NCBI GenBank assembly: GCA_937936695.1
Contig: CALHCK010000015.1
Span: forward strand, 1-18,435
Length of the DNA: 18,435 bases
Direction of reading: 5' to 3'
Source: an uncultured Polaribacter sp.
GTDB taxonomy: Bacteria > Bacteroidota > Bacteroidia > Flavobacteriales > Flavobacteriaceae
The translations under genes were made by a program, and so were the position numbers. This document shows, in pieces, positions 1 through 7,719 of this stretch; within the stretch, counting starts at the first letter, position 1, and each line of letters opens with the position of its first letter. The notes beneath the pieces are model-generated. The model ran no database searches, was not told the DNA's origin, and saw nothing but the letters and a program-made list of their open reading frames with translations.

Positions 1-278
1 TTGTTAATTTCATTCCAATTTTTTAATTCCCAATCGCCAAAATTTAATTCTTTTAAACGATCATCAAAACAAATATTTTTAGCTAATTTTTCAGCTAGTT
101 TTTTACACCTTATTAAAGGGCTGCTAAAATATGCAGTATTATCATCATTAATAGGAACATCTTTTAAAATAGGAATGATTTCTTCTGTAAAAGTATCTGT
201 TACGTTTAAATCACTTTGTCCGTAGCAAATTCCTTTTTCAATATCAGGAGTTGTGTGTCTTATAAAAATAATTTCCAT
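1..278 (-). CDS. cobC: Alpha-ribazole phosphatase (histidine phosphatase family), 3' end cut by window edge
   Basis: Reading the minus strand from an ATG at 278-276 gives an open frame of 92 codons to the window edge, starting MEIIFIRHTTPDIEKG. The RHT triad near residue 8 is the catalytic histidine motif of the histidine phosphatase superfamily. The following CYGQSDL segment and a later FSSPLIRC block, with an LNFGDWE segment, match the CobC branch. CobC removes the 5' phosphate from alpha-ribazole phosphate (or adenosylcobalamin phosphate) in nucleotide-loop assembly. The gene starts inside the end of cobS (19-base overlap), so it is the fourth gene of the cobU-cobT-cobS-cobC operon. The C-terminal half, with the second catalytic histidine, lies outside the window. 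The family call is firm; the exact substrate rests on the operon context. Confidence 0.88.
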   Translation of the reverse strand, partial: MEIIFIRHTTPDIEKGICYGQSDLNVTDTFTEEIIPILKDVPINDDNTAYFSSPLIRCKKLAEKLAKNICFDDRLKELNFGDWELKNWNEIN

Positions 279-1033
279 AGTGTAATTAAAGAGAGATAAA
301 AAACAACTTCAGCAACTTGTTGCAATGCACCAGCGCAATCTCCTGTTTGCCCACCAATCCATTTTTTAAAAAAACTAGCTAAATATAAATAGGTAATACA
401 TAAAGGTAAAAGAGATAAAAACACCCAGTAATTGCAGAAAAAGAATAGAGGTGCCATACCAAAAAAAGCAGAAATCAATAAAGATTTGGTACTCATTTGG
501 GTAGTTGTAGGTTTTATTTTAGAGCTATCAATATCTCTAACATAAGCATGTGTATAAAGTAAAAGTGTTGCTGTAAAACGGCTAATTGCATGTCCGGAAA
601 TAAGTAATAACGGTACATTTATGTTTAAAGTAGATAATGTATTTAAAGATGAAAATTTTAGAATTAGAATAGAAAATAAACCAATTACTCCAAAAGTACC
701 TAGTCTAGAATCTTTCATTATTATTAAAATTTTTTCTTTGGTCCATCCACCACCAAAACCATCGCAAGTATCTGCAAAACCATCTTCATGAAAAGCACCT
801 GTAGTCCAAACAGAAGCAACCATAGATAAAATAATAGCTATTTCTTCGGTAAAAAGAAATTTAGCACCTAAATAAATACTAGCGGCAATTGCGCCAACAA
901 TAATACCTACTAAAGAGAAATAACGGTTGCTTTTATTTAAAATTTCAGCAGAATGATTTACCCATTTGGGGCAAGGTATTCTGGTAAAGAATAAGATTGC
1001 TGTTAAAAAATAATGGATTTCTTTTTTCATCAA
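260..1033 (-). CDS. cobS: Adenosylcobinamide-GDP ribazoletransferase (cobalamin synthase)
   Basis: A 257-residue polytopic membrane protein, of normal length for CobS. The family's acidic motif is clear at about residues 80-95 (HEDGFADTCDGFGGG), followed by KDSRLGTFG, which holds the conserved Asp/Arg residues of the CDP-alcohol-transferase-like active site. Hydrophobic segments occur before and after it, with more in the C-terminal half. CobS joins adenosylcobinamide-GDP and alpha-ribazole (or its phosphate) at the inner membrane to make adenosylcobalamin (or its phosphate). It starts 11 bases after the cobT stop and its end overlaps the cobC start, so the three are probably co-transcribed and translationally coupled. 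Two adjacent ATGs are possible starts; the first is given. Confidence 0.95.
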   Translation of the reverse strand: MMKKEIHYFLTAILFFTRIPCPKWVNHSAEILNKSNRYFSLVGIIVGAIAASIYLGAKFLFTEEIAIILSMVASVWTTGAFHEDGFADTCDGFGGGWTKEKILIIMKDSRLGTFGVIGLFSILILKFSSLNTLSTLNINVPLLLISGHAISRFTATLLLYTHAYVRDIDSSKIKPTTTQMSTKSLLISAFFGMAPLFFFCNYWVFLSLLPLCITYLYLASFFKKWIGGQTGDCAGALQQVAEVVFYLSLITLWKLFL

Positions 1034-1044
1034 TTTTAAATTAG

Positions 1045-2082
1045 TTAAGCTTCGCTAACGTTTGCGCTTTTAAAAGTTGCCATTTCATTTAAAAATGTAG
1101 TAGCAGCTTGTATGATAGGAAAAGCAACAGCAGCACCAGTACCTTCTCCTAAGCGTAACCCTAAATTTAAAAGAGGTTTAACGTTTAAGAAATCTAACAT
1201 TTTAGCATGTCCTTGTTCGCCAGATGTATGAGAGAAAATGCAATAATCTAAAACATTTTTATCTATTGCATAAGCCGCTAATAATGCAGCGGTAACAATA
1301 AATCCGTCAATTAAAATTGTCATTTTTAAAGCTGCAGCCTCTAAAATAGCACTAGCAATCATCACAATTTCAAAACCACCAAAACAAATAAGCGCATCTT
1401 TTGGAGTAATAATAGTATGTATGTGTTTTAGGTACACATCGTTTAAAATTTCAGCTTTCTGTTTTAAATCTTTATCATTTAAGCCTGTACCTTTACCAAC
1501 ACAATTTTTAATAGGTGTTTTGGTAAAATAACTCATTAAAAGAGCAGCAGAAGAGGTGTTTCCAATTCCCATTTCTCCAAAACCAACGGTATTACATCCT
1601 TTTTTATGCAGGGTATTTAAAATTTTTGTTCCTTTTTCTTGCGCTATATTAAATTGAGATGAAGTCATTGCTTTTGTCTCAGAAAAATCTGCAGTACCTT
1701 TTGCAATTTTTGCAGAGATTAATTTTTCATGTGGTATAAAATCAGCATTTACACCCGCATCAACAATTTGTAAATCAATATTATTTTGTTTACAAAAAAC
1801 ATTAATAGCAGCTCCTCCGTTTAGAAAATTCAATACCATTTGTTGGGTAACTTCTTGTGGGTATGGGCTAACGGGTTTAGTATTAACAATACCATGGTCT
1901 GCAGCAAAAACTACAATGCTAGGTTTTGTTATTTTAGGAGATGTTGTATTTTGTATTGTACCAATTTGTAATGCAATAGTTTCTAAAACACCAAGTGCTC
2001 CTACAGGTTTTGTTTTAAAATCTATTTTTTCTTGAATCTCTTTTTCTAACTTCTTTGATGTTTTTGTAATTCTAGAAATCAT
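1045..2082 (-). CDS. cobT: Nicotinate-nucleotide--dimethylbenzimidazole phosphoribosyltransferase
   Basis: 345 residues, the usual length for CobT. Family landmarks are ADHGIVNTKPVSPYPQEVT near residue 60, the GEMGIGNTSSAA segment in the middle, and GEGTGAA close to the C-terminus. There Glu313 corresponds to the catalytic base of the Salmonella enzyme. CobT moves the phosphoribosyl group of nicotinate mononucleotide onto the lower-ligand base, normally 5,6-dimethylbenzimidazole, giving alpha-ribazole 5'-phosphate for CobC and CobS. It begins 3 bases after the cobU stop. No dimethylbenzimidazole synthesis gene is seen nearby, so the base may be scavenged or made elsewhere. Family and function are secure; which base is used cannot be read from sequence. 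Confidence 0.96.
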   Translation of the reverse strand: MISRITKTSKKLEKEIQEKIDFKTKPVGALGVLETIALQIGTIQNTTSPKITKPSIVVFAADHGIVNTKPVSPYPQEVTQQMVLNFLNGGAAINVFCKQNNIDLQIVDAGVNADFIPHEKLISAKIAKGTADFSETKAMTSSQFNIAQEKGTKILNTLHKKGCNTVGFGEMGIGNTSSAALLMSYFTKTPIKNCVGKGTGLNDKDLKQKAEILNDVYLKHIHTIITPKDALICFGGFEIVMIASAILEAAALKMTILIDGFIVTAALLAAYAIDKNVLDYCIFSHTSGEQGHAKMLDFLNVKPLLNLGLRLGEGTGAAVAFPIIQAATTFLNEMATFKSANVSEA

Positions 2083-2085
2083 TGT

Positions 2086-2589
2086 TTATTTAAGTTTTAG
2101 AGGTAGTCCAGAAACCATAAATGTAGCTTGGTCTGCTTTATTTGCAATAAATTGATTTACCCACCCTTGTAATTCTGTAAATTTTCTACCAGATGTAGTA
2201 GTAGCGTGCAAGCCCATTCCTATTTCATTAGAAATAATTATAATTGTGGCATCTATTTTAGTAAGTTTTTCTATTTCTTCTTTTGCTAAAGCTAAAGATT
2301 TTTCAATATCATACTTGGTGTCTGTGTAAAAATTAGTCAACCACAAAGTAACGCAGTCTATTACTACGGTTGCTTTTTGGGGTATAACAGCACTTATGTT
2401 TTTTTCTTCCTCTAAAGTCGTCCAGCGCTCATCTCTATCAGAAACATGTCTGTCTACTCTTTTTTTAAAATCTTCATCCCAAATTCTAGAGGTTGCCAAA
2501 TAAAATGGATTTTCAGAAAGTTGTTCTGCCAATTTTTGAGCATAACTGCTTTTACCAGACCTTTCGCCTCCAGAAATATAATAAATCAT
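2086..2589 (-). CDS. cobU: Bifunctional adenosylcobinamide kinase / adenosylcobinamide-phosphate guanylyltransferase
   Basis: 167 residues, slightly shorter than the roughly 180 of enterobacterial CobU. The N-terminus carries the family P-loop GGERSGKS (residues 7-14). RVDRHVSDRDERW follows, in which His48 corresponds to the histidine that becomes guanylylated. VVIDCVTLWLTN is the Walker B-like strand. The enzyme phosphorylates adenosylcobinamide and then attaches GMP to give adenosylcobinamide-GDP, the CobS substrate. It is the first gene of the cobUTSC operon, divergent from the BtuF-like gene across 93 bases. That gap holds no cobalamin riboswitch. The nearest minus-strand promoter-like sequence is TAATCTTTG at 2616-2608, one base longer than the consensus, so the operon's control is not obvious. 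Confidence 0.95.
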   Translation of the reverse strand: MIYYISGGERSGKSSYAQKLAEQLSENPFYLATSRIWDEDFKKRVDRHVSDRDERWTTLEEEKNISAVIPQKATVVIDCVTLWLTNFYTDTKYDIEKSLALAKEEIEKLTKIDATIIIISNEIGMGLHATTTSGRKFTELQGWVNQFIANKADQATFMVSGLPLKLK

Positions 2590-2656
2590 AATAGTTAAAT
2601 ATGCTTACAAAGATTAGAAACATTTTCTTAAAAGGAAAAGAATATCGTAAAAGTAT

Positions 2657-2664
2657 TAAGTTTG
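2657..2664 (+). promoter_or_regulatory. Candidate -7 promoter element for the BtuF-like gene
   Basis: TAAGTTTG matches the Bacteroidota TAnnTTTG -7 consensus exactly and lies 18 bases before the ATG at 2683, which would give a very short leader. I see no convincing TTG/TTTG -33 element at the normal distance, so the call stays tentative. Confidence 0.4.
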
Positions 2665-2682
2665 TAGTTAAAACTTTAAAAA

Positions 2683-3600
2683 ATGATTGTTTCTTCTTTT
2701 ATGCCCGCAGTAACCCAAATGATTTATGATATGGGACTGCAAGACCATTTAGATGGTATTACTTTTGAGTGCCCAGACCTAGCTTTAAAAGAAAAAAAAG
2801 TAGCTGTACGTTATAAATTAGAAGGACAAACATTAACTAGTGAAGAAATAAATACTATTTTTTCTAAAACAAAAGCAGAAGGAGGTACATTGTACTATGT
2901 AGATGAACCTGTTTTAGAAAGTATAGCTCCAGATATTATATTTACACAAGATGTTTGTGATGTTTGCCAAATAGACACTGCCTGTGTTGCTACATCTGCC
3001 TATAAATTAGACAAAGTTCCGCAGCTTATATCTATAACACCAGACTCTTTAGAAGATGTTTTTAAAAATGCAATTACTATAGCAAATGCATTAGAAAAAC
3101 CATCTTACGGAATTAATTATGTGAGTAAACTTAAAGACCGTATTTATAATATTGTTGATGTACAAAGAGCAAAGAGGTTACTACCAAAAAGTACATTGTT
3201 GTTAGAGTGGATAGATCCTTTGTTTAATTGTGGACATTGGATTCCTCATCAGATAGGATATGCAGGAGGCGTAGATTTATTATCGCATCCTTCTGGAGAT
3301 AGTATTGTTATATCTTGGGATAAAATTGTAAAATACAATCCTGAAGTATTAATTATTGCTCCGTGCGGATATAAAATTGATAGAACTATAGAAGACATGA
3401 AGTTTTTAGAAAATAAAGCAGAATGGTCTTCTTTAAAAGCTGTAAAAAATGGGCAAGTTTATATTGCCGATTTTGATATGTTTACACAATCGTCTGCAAA
3501 TACCTTAGTAAATGGTATAGAATGTTTAGCTAAAATGATTCATCCAGAGCATTTTAGTATTTCTAAAGATTTAGAAAAAAAGTTTTTAAAATATAAATAA
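2683..3600 (+). CDS. BtuF-like cobalamin/corrinoid-binding protein without a signal peptide
   Basis: 305 residues with the fold of class III ABC-transporter binding proteins. The opening strand and helix are IVSSFMPAVTQMIYDMGLQDHL, here split as IVSSFMPAV plus the following helix. PDIIFTQDVCDVC lies in the middle, with FNCGHWIPHQIGYAGG and LIIAPCGY in the C-terminal half. These segments resemble the 'cobalamin-binding protein' branch found in cyanobacteria and Bacteroidota, where a QD-x-C-x-x-C motif is usual. The protein starts directly at the first core strand. An in-frame TAA at 2677-2679 rules out an upstream start, so there is no signal peptide or lipobox. It therefore probably acts in the cytoplasm, possibly holding or sensing corrinoids. 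No BtuC or BtuD is adjacent. The B12 link rests on family resemblance and on cob and btu neighbours on both sides. Confidence 0.8.
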   Translation: MIVSSFMPAVTQMIYDMGLQDHLDGITFECPDLALKEKKVAVRYKLEGQTLTSEEINTIFSKTKAEGGTLYYVDEPVLESIAPDIIFTQDVCDVCQIDTACVATSAYKLDKVPQLISITPDSLEDVFKNAITIANALEKPSYGINYVSKLKDRIYNIVDVQRAKRLLPKSTLLLEWIDPLFNCGHWIPHQIGYAGGVDLLSHPSGDSIVISWDKIVKYNPEVLIIAPCGYKIDRTIEDMKFLENKAEWSSLKAVKNGQVYIADFDMFTQSSANTLVNGIECLAKMIHPEHFSISKDLEKKFLKYK

Positions 3601-3604
3601 TATT

Positions 3605-3639
3605 TTTTGATGATTTAATTGTTTTATAAACTACATTTG
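3605..3639 (+). promoter_or_regulatory. Promoter of the riboswitch-btuB-btuG transcript
   Basis: TACATTTG at 3632-3639 fits the Bacteroidota TAnnTTTG -7 element, and TTTTG at 3605-3609 is a plausible -33 element with a 22-base spacer. Transcription would begin near 3645, just at the 5' edge of the riboswitch aptamer, which supports the assignment. Confidence 0.6.
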
Positions 3640-3644
3640 CACAA

Positions 3645-3845
3645 AATTTTAGGTTTTGTTCTCATTAAGAGTTCAGATTAAAAGGGAATTTGGTTAAAAA
3701 CCAAAGCTGTTCCCGCAACTGTAAGCTTGTTTTAAACCTTGTGTTTAAAACCTCTTTTTAAGAGTTGTTATTTGTCTAAGCCACTGACGTTTTTGTTGGG
3801 AAGGTTTAATAACAAAAAGTAAGCCAGGATACCTGCCTAGATTTA
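3645..3845 (+). ncRNA. Cobalamin (adenosylcobalamin-type) riboswitch
   Basis: The conserved cobalamin-aptamer blocks appear in the correct order: AAAGGGAA (3681-3688), a TTTGGTT/AACCAAA hairpin (about 3689-3705), TTCCCGCAACTGTAAG (about 3710-3725), GCCACTG (3780-3786), and the B12 box AGCCAGGATACCTGCC (3822-3837). ATTTTA before the aptamer and TAAAAT after it can close the outer helix. The element ends about 40 bases before the btuB start. No U-tailed terminator follows. Instead a short hairpin, AAACTTT/AAAGTTT (3856-3862 with 3870-3876), ends 8 bases before the ATG, which suggests control of translation. B12 binding is expected to switch off btuB-btuG. Confidence 0.95.
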
Positions 3846-3855
3846 AAATCGATAA

Positions 3856-3876
3856 AAACTTTCGGGATAAAAGTTT
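3856..3876 (+). promoter_or_regulatory. Possible expression-platform hairpin before the btuB start
   Basis: Seven-base arms AAACTTT and AAAGTTT surround a 7-base loop containing CGGGA, located between the B12 box and the ATG at 3885. There is no U-run, so transcription termination is unlikely. Occlusion of the ribosome landing site, or a kissing interaction with the aptamer, is the simplest reading. This is inference from position only. Confidence 0.4.
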
Positions 3877-3884
3877 GGATTATT

Positions 3885-5759
3885 ATGAAGATATATATAA
3901 TAATTATTTTATTAGCGTTTGGTTGCGTGTATAACACGTTTTCTCAAAAAGATTCTTTAAAAATTATTTTAAAAGAAGTAACTATTGTTGCAGACAAATC
4001 TTTTAAAGAGAATTCTAAAGGATACAAAGTAATATCTCTTACAGATTCTATTTTAACAAAAAATATAGAATCGTTTTCTGGCTTAATTCGTTTTAATGCG
4101 CCTATTTATATAAGAGAATTTGGTGCGGGAGGTACTAGTTCTGCAAGTTTTAGAGGTACAAGTAGTTCTAATACAGCAGTTGTTTGGAACGGAATTAATA
4201 TAAATTCTGTAAACAATGGGCAAACAGGTTTTAACTCGTTAACCGTTAGTTTGTTTGATAATATTGATGTAAGAAGTGGAGGAGGGAGTATAGAATACGG
4301 CTCTGGAGCTGTTGGAGGAACTGTACATTTAAATGATGCGCTTACTTTTAAAAACACACCTATAGTTACAAATCAATTTATAACTTCTGTAGGTAGTTAC
4401 AGCACCTATAATAATTTATACAAATTAAAATATTCTGGAGAAAAATTAGCTTTAAAAATTGGAGCTTCTTATAATCAGTCTGAAAATGATTACCCTTTAT
4501 TAGGTACTAATTTTAGAAATACAAACGGAGAATATTCAAATATTGGTTTAAATGGAGGTTTTTCATATAAATTATCAGAATATTCAGAGTTAAATTTGTT
4601 TACAACCTCTTATTTAGGAGAACGTTTTTTTTCAGGAGAATTACCAAATCCTTCATCTGCTAATGACAAATATCAAGACATTAACAATAGGACTTTAATA
4701 ACATATCACCGTAAAAAAGGACAAGTTACAAACGAAGTTAAAGCTGCTTTTTTAACAGAAGAGTATCGTTTTTTTGACGATAAAACATTGGCAAGTTTTA
4801 ATTTCGGAAAATCAAAACGTTATATAGGTAATTATAAGTTTAAGTATCGTTTTGCTAACATCAATGCAAGTGTTTCATCCTTGTCTGAATATGAGTCAGT
4901 TTTTGGGAAAACAGATCAAATAATAGAAAGAAATAGAAGACAATTTTCACAATCACTTATTTTTAGTCATCAAGTAAATAATCTTCTTTTTTATGATGTT
5001 AAGTTAAGAAAAGATTTTAATTCTGATTATACAGTGCCTTTAACTTATGCTTTGGGTATTAAAGTAAAGCCTTTTTCTTTAATTTCTTTTAGGGCAAATA
5101 CTTCTAAAAATTACAGGGTACCCACGTATAATGATTTGTTTTGGCCGGGGCAAGGAAATTTAAATTTAAGACCAGAAACGGCATTACAAGCCGAGTTAGG
5201 TGTTGTTTACACTAAAAATAGGCTTAAAATAGATGTTGCCGGTTTTTATATAGATGCTAGAGATAAAATTGTTTGGACTCCTAATGGAGATCCATTAAGA
5301 CCAGGTATATGGACTCCTGTAAATTTTTCTAAAGCAATAAATAAGGGGATAGAAGTATTGCTTCAATATAAATATTCTATAGGTAAACATATTATTGATT
5401 TTAATAGTAACTATAGTTATACTAATGCAAAAAATGCAGCAACTAATACTTTTTTAATTTTTGTACCCAAGCATTTATTAAATGCAAGTTTAGGGTATTC
5501 ATATAAAAAAGTAAGTGCTTTTTATCAACACTTATATACAGGTAAAACTTACACAACAGAAAGTAATTCAGAAGATTTTATTGTACCAAGTTTTATCGTT
5601 GGTAACTTGGGGGGAGATTATATCCTTTTAAAGAATCAGCAGAAACAACTATCAATAGGGTTTAAAATTAATAATATTTTTAACCAATTATATTTTACAC
5701 AACCTAGTAGACCATTACAAAATAGAAACTATAATTTTAATATAAACTATAAATTTTAA
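3885..5759 (+). CDS. btuB: TonB-dependent outer-membrane receptor, BtuB-type (cobalamin/corrinoid uptake)
   Basis: 624 residues. A signal peptide covers residues 1-21 (cleavage after FSQ). Next come a TonB-box-like stretch (KEVTIVAD, about residues 31-38), a plug domain to about residue 150 (SASFRGTSSSNTAVVWNGI and a SGGGSIEYGSGAVGGTV segment), and a beta-barrel ending in Phe (NFNINYKF), as outer-membrane barrels do. Motifs typical of the receptor family include YRVPTYNDLFWPGQGNLNL and a LRPETALQAELG segment. The gene lies directly behind a cobalamin riboswitch and 4 bases before a BtuG-like lipoprotein gene. That context makes B12 or cobinamide the likely substrate; the receptor fold alone would not prove it. 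An ATG with an A-rich upstream region and a clean signal peptide fixes the start. Confidence 0.92.
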   Translation: MKIYIIIILLAFGCVYNTFSQKDSLKIILKEVTIVADKSFKENSKGYKVISLTDSILTKNIESFSGLIRFNAPIYIREFGAGGTSSASFRGTSSSNTAVVWNGININSVNNGQTGFNSLTVSLFDNIDVRSGGGSIEYGSGAVGGTVHLNDALTFKNTPIVTNQFITSVGSYSTYNNLYKLKYSGEKLALKIGASYNQSENDYPLLGTNFRNTNGEYSNIGLNGGFSYKLSEYSELNLFTTSYLGERFFSGELPNPSSANDKYQDINNRTLITYHRKKGQVTNEVKAAFLTEEYRFFDDKTLASFNFGKSKRYIGNYKFKYRFANINASVSSLSEYESVFGKTDQIIERNRRQFSQSLIFSHQVNNLLFYDVKLRKDFNSDYTVPLTYALGIKVKPFSLISFRANTSKNYRVPTYNDLFWPGQGNLNLRPETALQAELGVVYTKNRLKIDVAGFYIDARDKIVWTPNGDPLRPGIWTPVNFSKAINKGIEVLLQYKYSIGKHIIDFNSNYSYTNAKNAATNTFLIFVPKHLLNASLGYSYKKVSAFYQHLYTGKTYTTESNSEDFIVPSFIVGNLGGDYILLKNQQKQLSIGFKINNIFNQLYFTQPSRPLQNRNYNFNINYKF

Positions 5760-5763
5760 ACAA

Positions 5764-6870
5764 ATGAAAATCAATAAATTATTTACAGCTTTAGCTTTGG
5801 GAACTCTTATTTTTGCTTCTTGTGAAAAGAATGAAATAGAAGAAATGTTACCTGAAGAGGTTATGCCAGAAGAAGTGTCTAAAGGAGCTTTTGAAAATGG
5901 AATTTTAATTAGTGGAGAAGGATCTGGAGCAGGTACAGGGTCTGTAACTTTTATATCTGAAGATTTTACAGTAACAGATAATTTAATTTATAAGGATGTA
6001 AATAAAACAGAATTAGGAACTTTTTTACAATCGATGTCTTTTGATAATGATAGAGTATTTATTACTGTAGATAATCAAAATACAATTACTGTTGCTAACA
6101 GATTTACTTTTGAGAAAATAGGAGAAATTTCTACAGGATTAGAAGTTCCTAGGTATATGACAGTTGTAGGTAATACAGGATATGTTACAAACTGGGGTAA
6201 AGGTTCTTTTGGCGATAATATTGCAGATGACTTTATTGCAGTGGTAGATTTAAATACGTTAACTGTAACATCTACAATTAATGTTGCTGTAGGTCCGGAA
6301 AGAATTATACATAGAAACGGAAAATTATATGTATCTCACAAAGGTGCTTTTGGTACTAACAATAAAGTATCTGTTATTAATGTTGCTGACGGTAATGTAG
6401 ATAAAGTAATTACAGTAAAAGACAACCCAGACGAATTGTTTTTTAATTCTGATGACGAGTTAGTAGTTTTATCTGAAGGTAGAACAATTTTTGATGCTAA
6501 TTTTACTGTTATAGGTAATACATTGGCAGGTATTGCAACTATTAACCCTGTTACTTTAGAAGTTGCTAGCGAATTGATTTTTGCTGAAGGAGTTCATCCT
6601 TCTTTAATGGCAATTGAAAATGATGATATTTACTACAACATAGGAAATGATGTATTCTCAGTAAAAGATGATGCGGTAGCTTTAGCAACTGACAAATCAA
6701 TAACAGCAGAAGGCTTTTTATATGGTTTAGAAGTTGAAGGTAATTTTATTTATACGTTAAATGCTAGTTTTAGTGACTTAAGTAAATTAAATGTTTACGA
6801 TGCAACATCAAGTGCAAAAGTACAAACAGTAGATGCGCCAATAGGAGCATCTAAAATATACTTTAACTAA
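5764..6870 (+). CDS. btuG: Beta-propeller lipoprotein, probable surface B12-binding protein (BtuG-like)
   Basis: 368 residues. The lipoprotein signal peptide ends in the lipobox FASC, with Cys20 as the lipidated residue. The next residues are strongly acidic (EKNEIEEMLPEE), as in surface-export signals of Bacteroidota lipoproteins. The mature part is a run of blade-like repeats of the YncE/YVTN kind, for example DDFIAVVDLNTLTVTSTINV, VISVINVADG-type strands near residue 205, and IATINPVTLEVASELIF. In Bacteroides, BtuG proteins are surface beta-propellers encoded next to btuB that bind B12 tightly and pass it to BtuB. Size, lipobox, fold and a 4-base gap from btuB behind a B12 riboswitch all agree. 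The symbol is inferred from these, not from a measured similarity. Confidence 0.75.
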   Translation: MKINKLFTALALGTLIFASCEKNEIEEMLPEEVMPEEVSKGAFENGILISGEGSGAGTGSVTFISEDFTVTDNLIYKDVNKTELGTFLQSMSFDNDRVFITVDNQNTITVANRFTFEKIGEISTGLEVPRYMTVVGNTGYVTNWGKGSFGDNIADDFIAVVDLNTLTVTSTINVAVGPERIIHRNGKLYVSHKGAFGTNNKVSVINVADGNVDKVITVKDNPDELFFNSDDELVVLSEGRTIFDANFTVIGNTLAGIATINPVTLEVASELIFAEGVHPSLMAIENDDIYYNIGNDVFSVKDDAVALATDKSITAEGFLYGLEVEGNFIYTLNASFSDLSKLNVYDATSSAKVQTVDAPIGASKIYFN

Positions 6871-6905
6871 GTAAAAAATATAGTGAAAAGAGAGAGTAAA
6901 TTGTG

Positions 6906-6945
6906 AAAAACTCCCTTTAGAATTTATTCTAAAGGGAGTTTTTTT
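6906..6945 (+). terminator. Strong bidirectional terminator between btuG and the convergent minus-strand gene
   Basis: A perfect stem pairs CTCCCTTTAGAA (6911-6922) with TTCTAAAGGGAG (6927-6938) across a 4-base loop. It is extended by AAAAA before and TTTTT after, which gives a U-tract in both directions. It lies 36 bases after the btuG stop, and its right edge touches the stop codon of the opposing gene. Confidence 0.93.
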
Positions 6946-7456
6946 ATAGTAATTGTCTTACTTCATTTTTAAGAAAAGCAATTGCATTTTCTGTAGGAGG
7001 CAAGTTAGTAGAAAAGTGTTTTAAAACATTTTCTCGCAAGTCATTTGCAGATTCAGAATTTTCTGCCGATTCTTTTAAAGTATTAATTACGGCATTTTTT
7101 GTAGTTAAAATTGCTACCCAAGCTTCATTAGAAATATAAATCTGTTGTACCAAGTTATGCTCTAGTTCTTGCTCTATACTTGCAATTAATAGATTTAAAT
7201 AATCTTTACAGTCTTCTGTAAGTGGTGTTATTCTAATTAATATTTTTACAGGATTTATACGATCGCAAAAAAGTAACATTCTTTCGTATGCCTGCAGTTT
7301 TATAGGTAAAGCATCTTTTTTCTTTTGTAGTAAAAGAGTCAGTTTTTTTTCGGCTGTTTGTTGTTTTGTAAAACCATTAAACATGTAAAAAGCTACAAAA
7401 CCTGTTACTGCTGCAGGTAATATATAAGCAATACTTTCTATTATTTTATCTTCCAT
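6944..7456 (-). CDS. Small membrane-anchored protein of unknown function
   Basis: 170 residues. One hydrophobic helix near the N-terminus (about residues 8-27, SIAYILPAAVTGFVAFYMF) is followed by a charged, Lys-rich stretch (KQQTAEKKLTLLLQKKK). The remaining soluble part is mostly helical and ends in RQLL. The pattern is an N-terminal anchor with a cytoplasmic helical domain. I do not recognise a named family or any catalytic motif. Proteins of this layout (membrane helix, then a QAYERMLLFCDRI-like segment) are common in Flavobacteriia, and conservation would argue for a real gene. It is divergent from uvrD across 263 bases and has a good promoter of its own (7510-7481). The gene is well supported; its role is unknown. 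Confidence 0.85.
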   Translation of the reverse strand: MEDKIIESIAYILPAAVTGFVAFYMFNGFTKQQTAEKKLTLLLQKKKDALPIKLQAYERMLLFCDRINPVKILIRITPLTEDCKDYLNLLIASIEQELEHNLVQQIYISNEAWVAILTTKNAVINTLKESAENSESANDLRENVLKHFSTNLPPTENAIAFLKNEVRQLL

Positions 7457-7480
7457 TAATTATTTTTCTAATAATAAATA

Positions 7481-7510
7481 CAAATATAAACTTCCTAAAA
7501 ATATGGCAAA
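7481..7510 (-). promoter_or_regulatory. Promoter of the 170-residue membrane protein gene
   Basis: On the minus strand, TTTG (7510-7507) and TATATTTG (7488-7481) are separated by 18 bases, an excellent match to the Bacteroidota -33/-7 pattern. The start codon is at 7456, giving a leader of about 20 bases. Confidence 0.65.
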
Positions 7511-7648
7511 ATCAAAATACAACAAAGTATTATAAAAAAATATTAATGTTAGTGTTTAAAATAAAAGGTTTGTTTACTCGTAAAGTGGTTGTAAGATTTA
7601 TCTTAAATGAACCATTTTGGTGAAAATTAAATAATTTGTGAATAAATA

Positions 7649-7681
7649 TTGTAAAATAGCAGTAAAAAAACGATTACTTTG
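7649..7681 (+). promoter_or_regulatory. Weak candidate promoter for uvrD
   Basis: TTG (7649-7651) and TACTTTG (7675-7681) are separated by 23 bases. The -7 part has one base fewer than TAnnTTTG, so this is only a candidate. It would start transcription about 30 bases before the TTG start codon. Confidence 0.35.
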
Positions 7682-7719
7682 GGTAATTTCACATTTTTAA
7701 ACACCTTTAAATAAAACAA

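Noticed and set aside
1..225. Plus-strand open frame of 74 codons at the left edge
   Set aside because: It is antisense to cobC, whose minus-strand reading gives a recognisable histidine phosphatase with the RHT motif and operon context. The plus frame resembles nothing and starts with TTG at the window edge.
3885..3947. Possible lipoprotein signal in BtuB (Cys14 in LLAFGC)
   Set aside because: The residues before Cys do not form a good lipobox, and a normal cleavage site after FSQ at residue 21 is typical for flavobacterial TonB-dependent receptors.
4106..4357. Minus-strand open frame inside btuB
   Set aside because: It lies entirely within the plug domain of a clear TonB-dependent receptor and is a by-product of its codon use.
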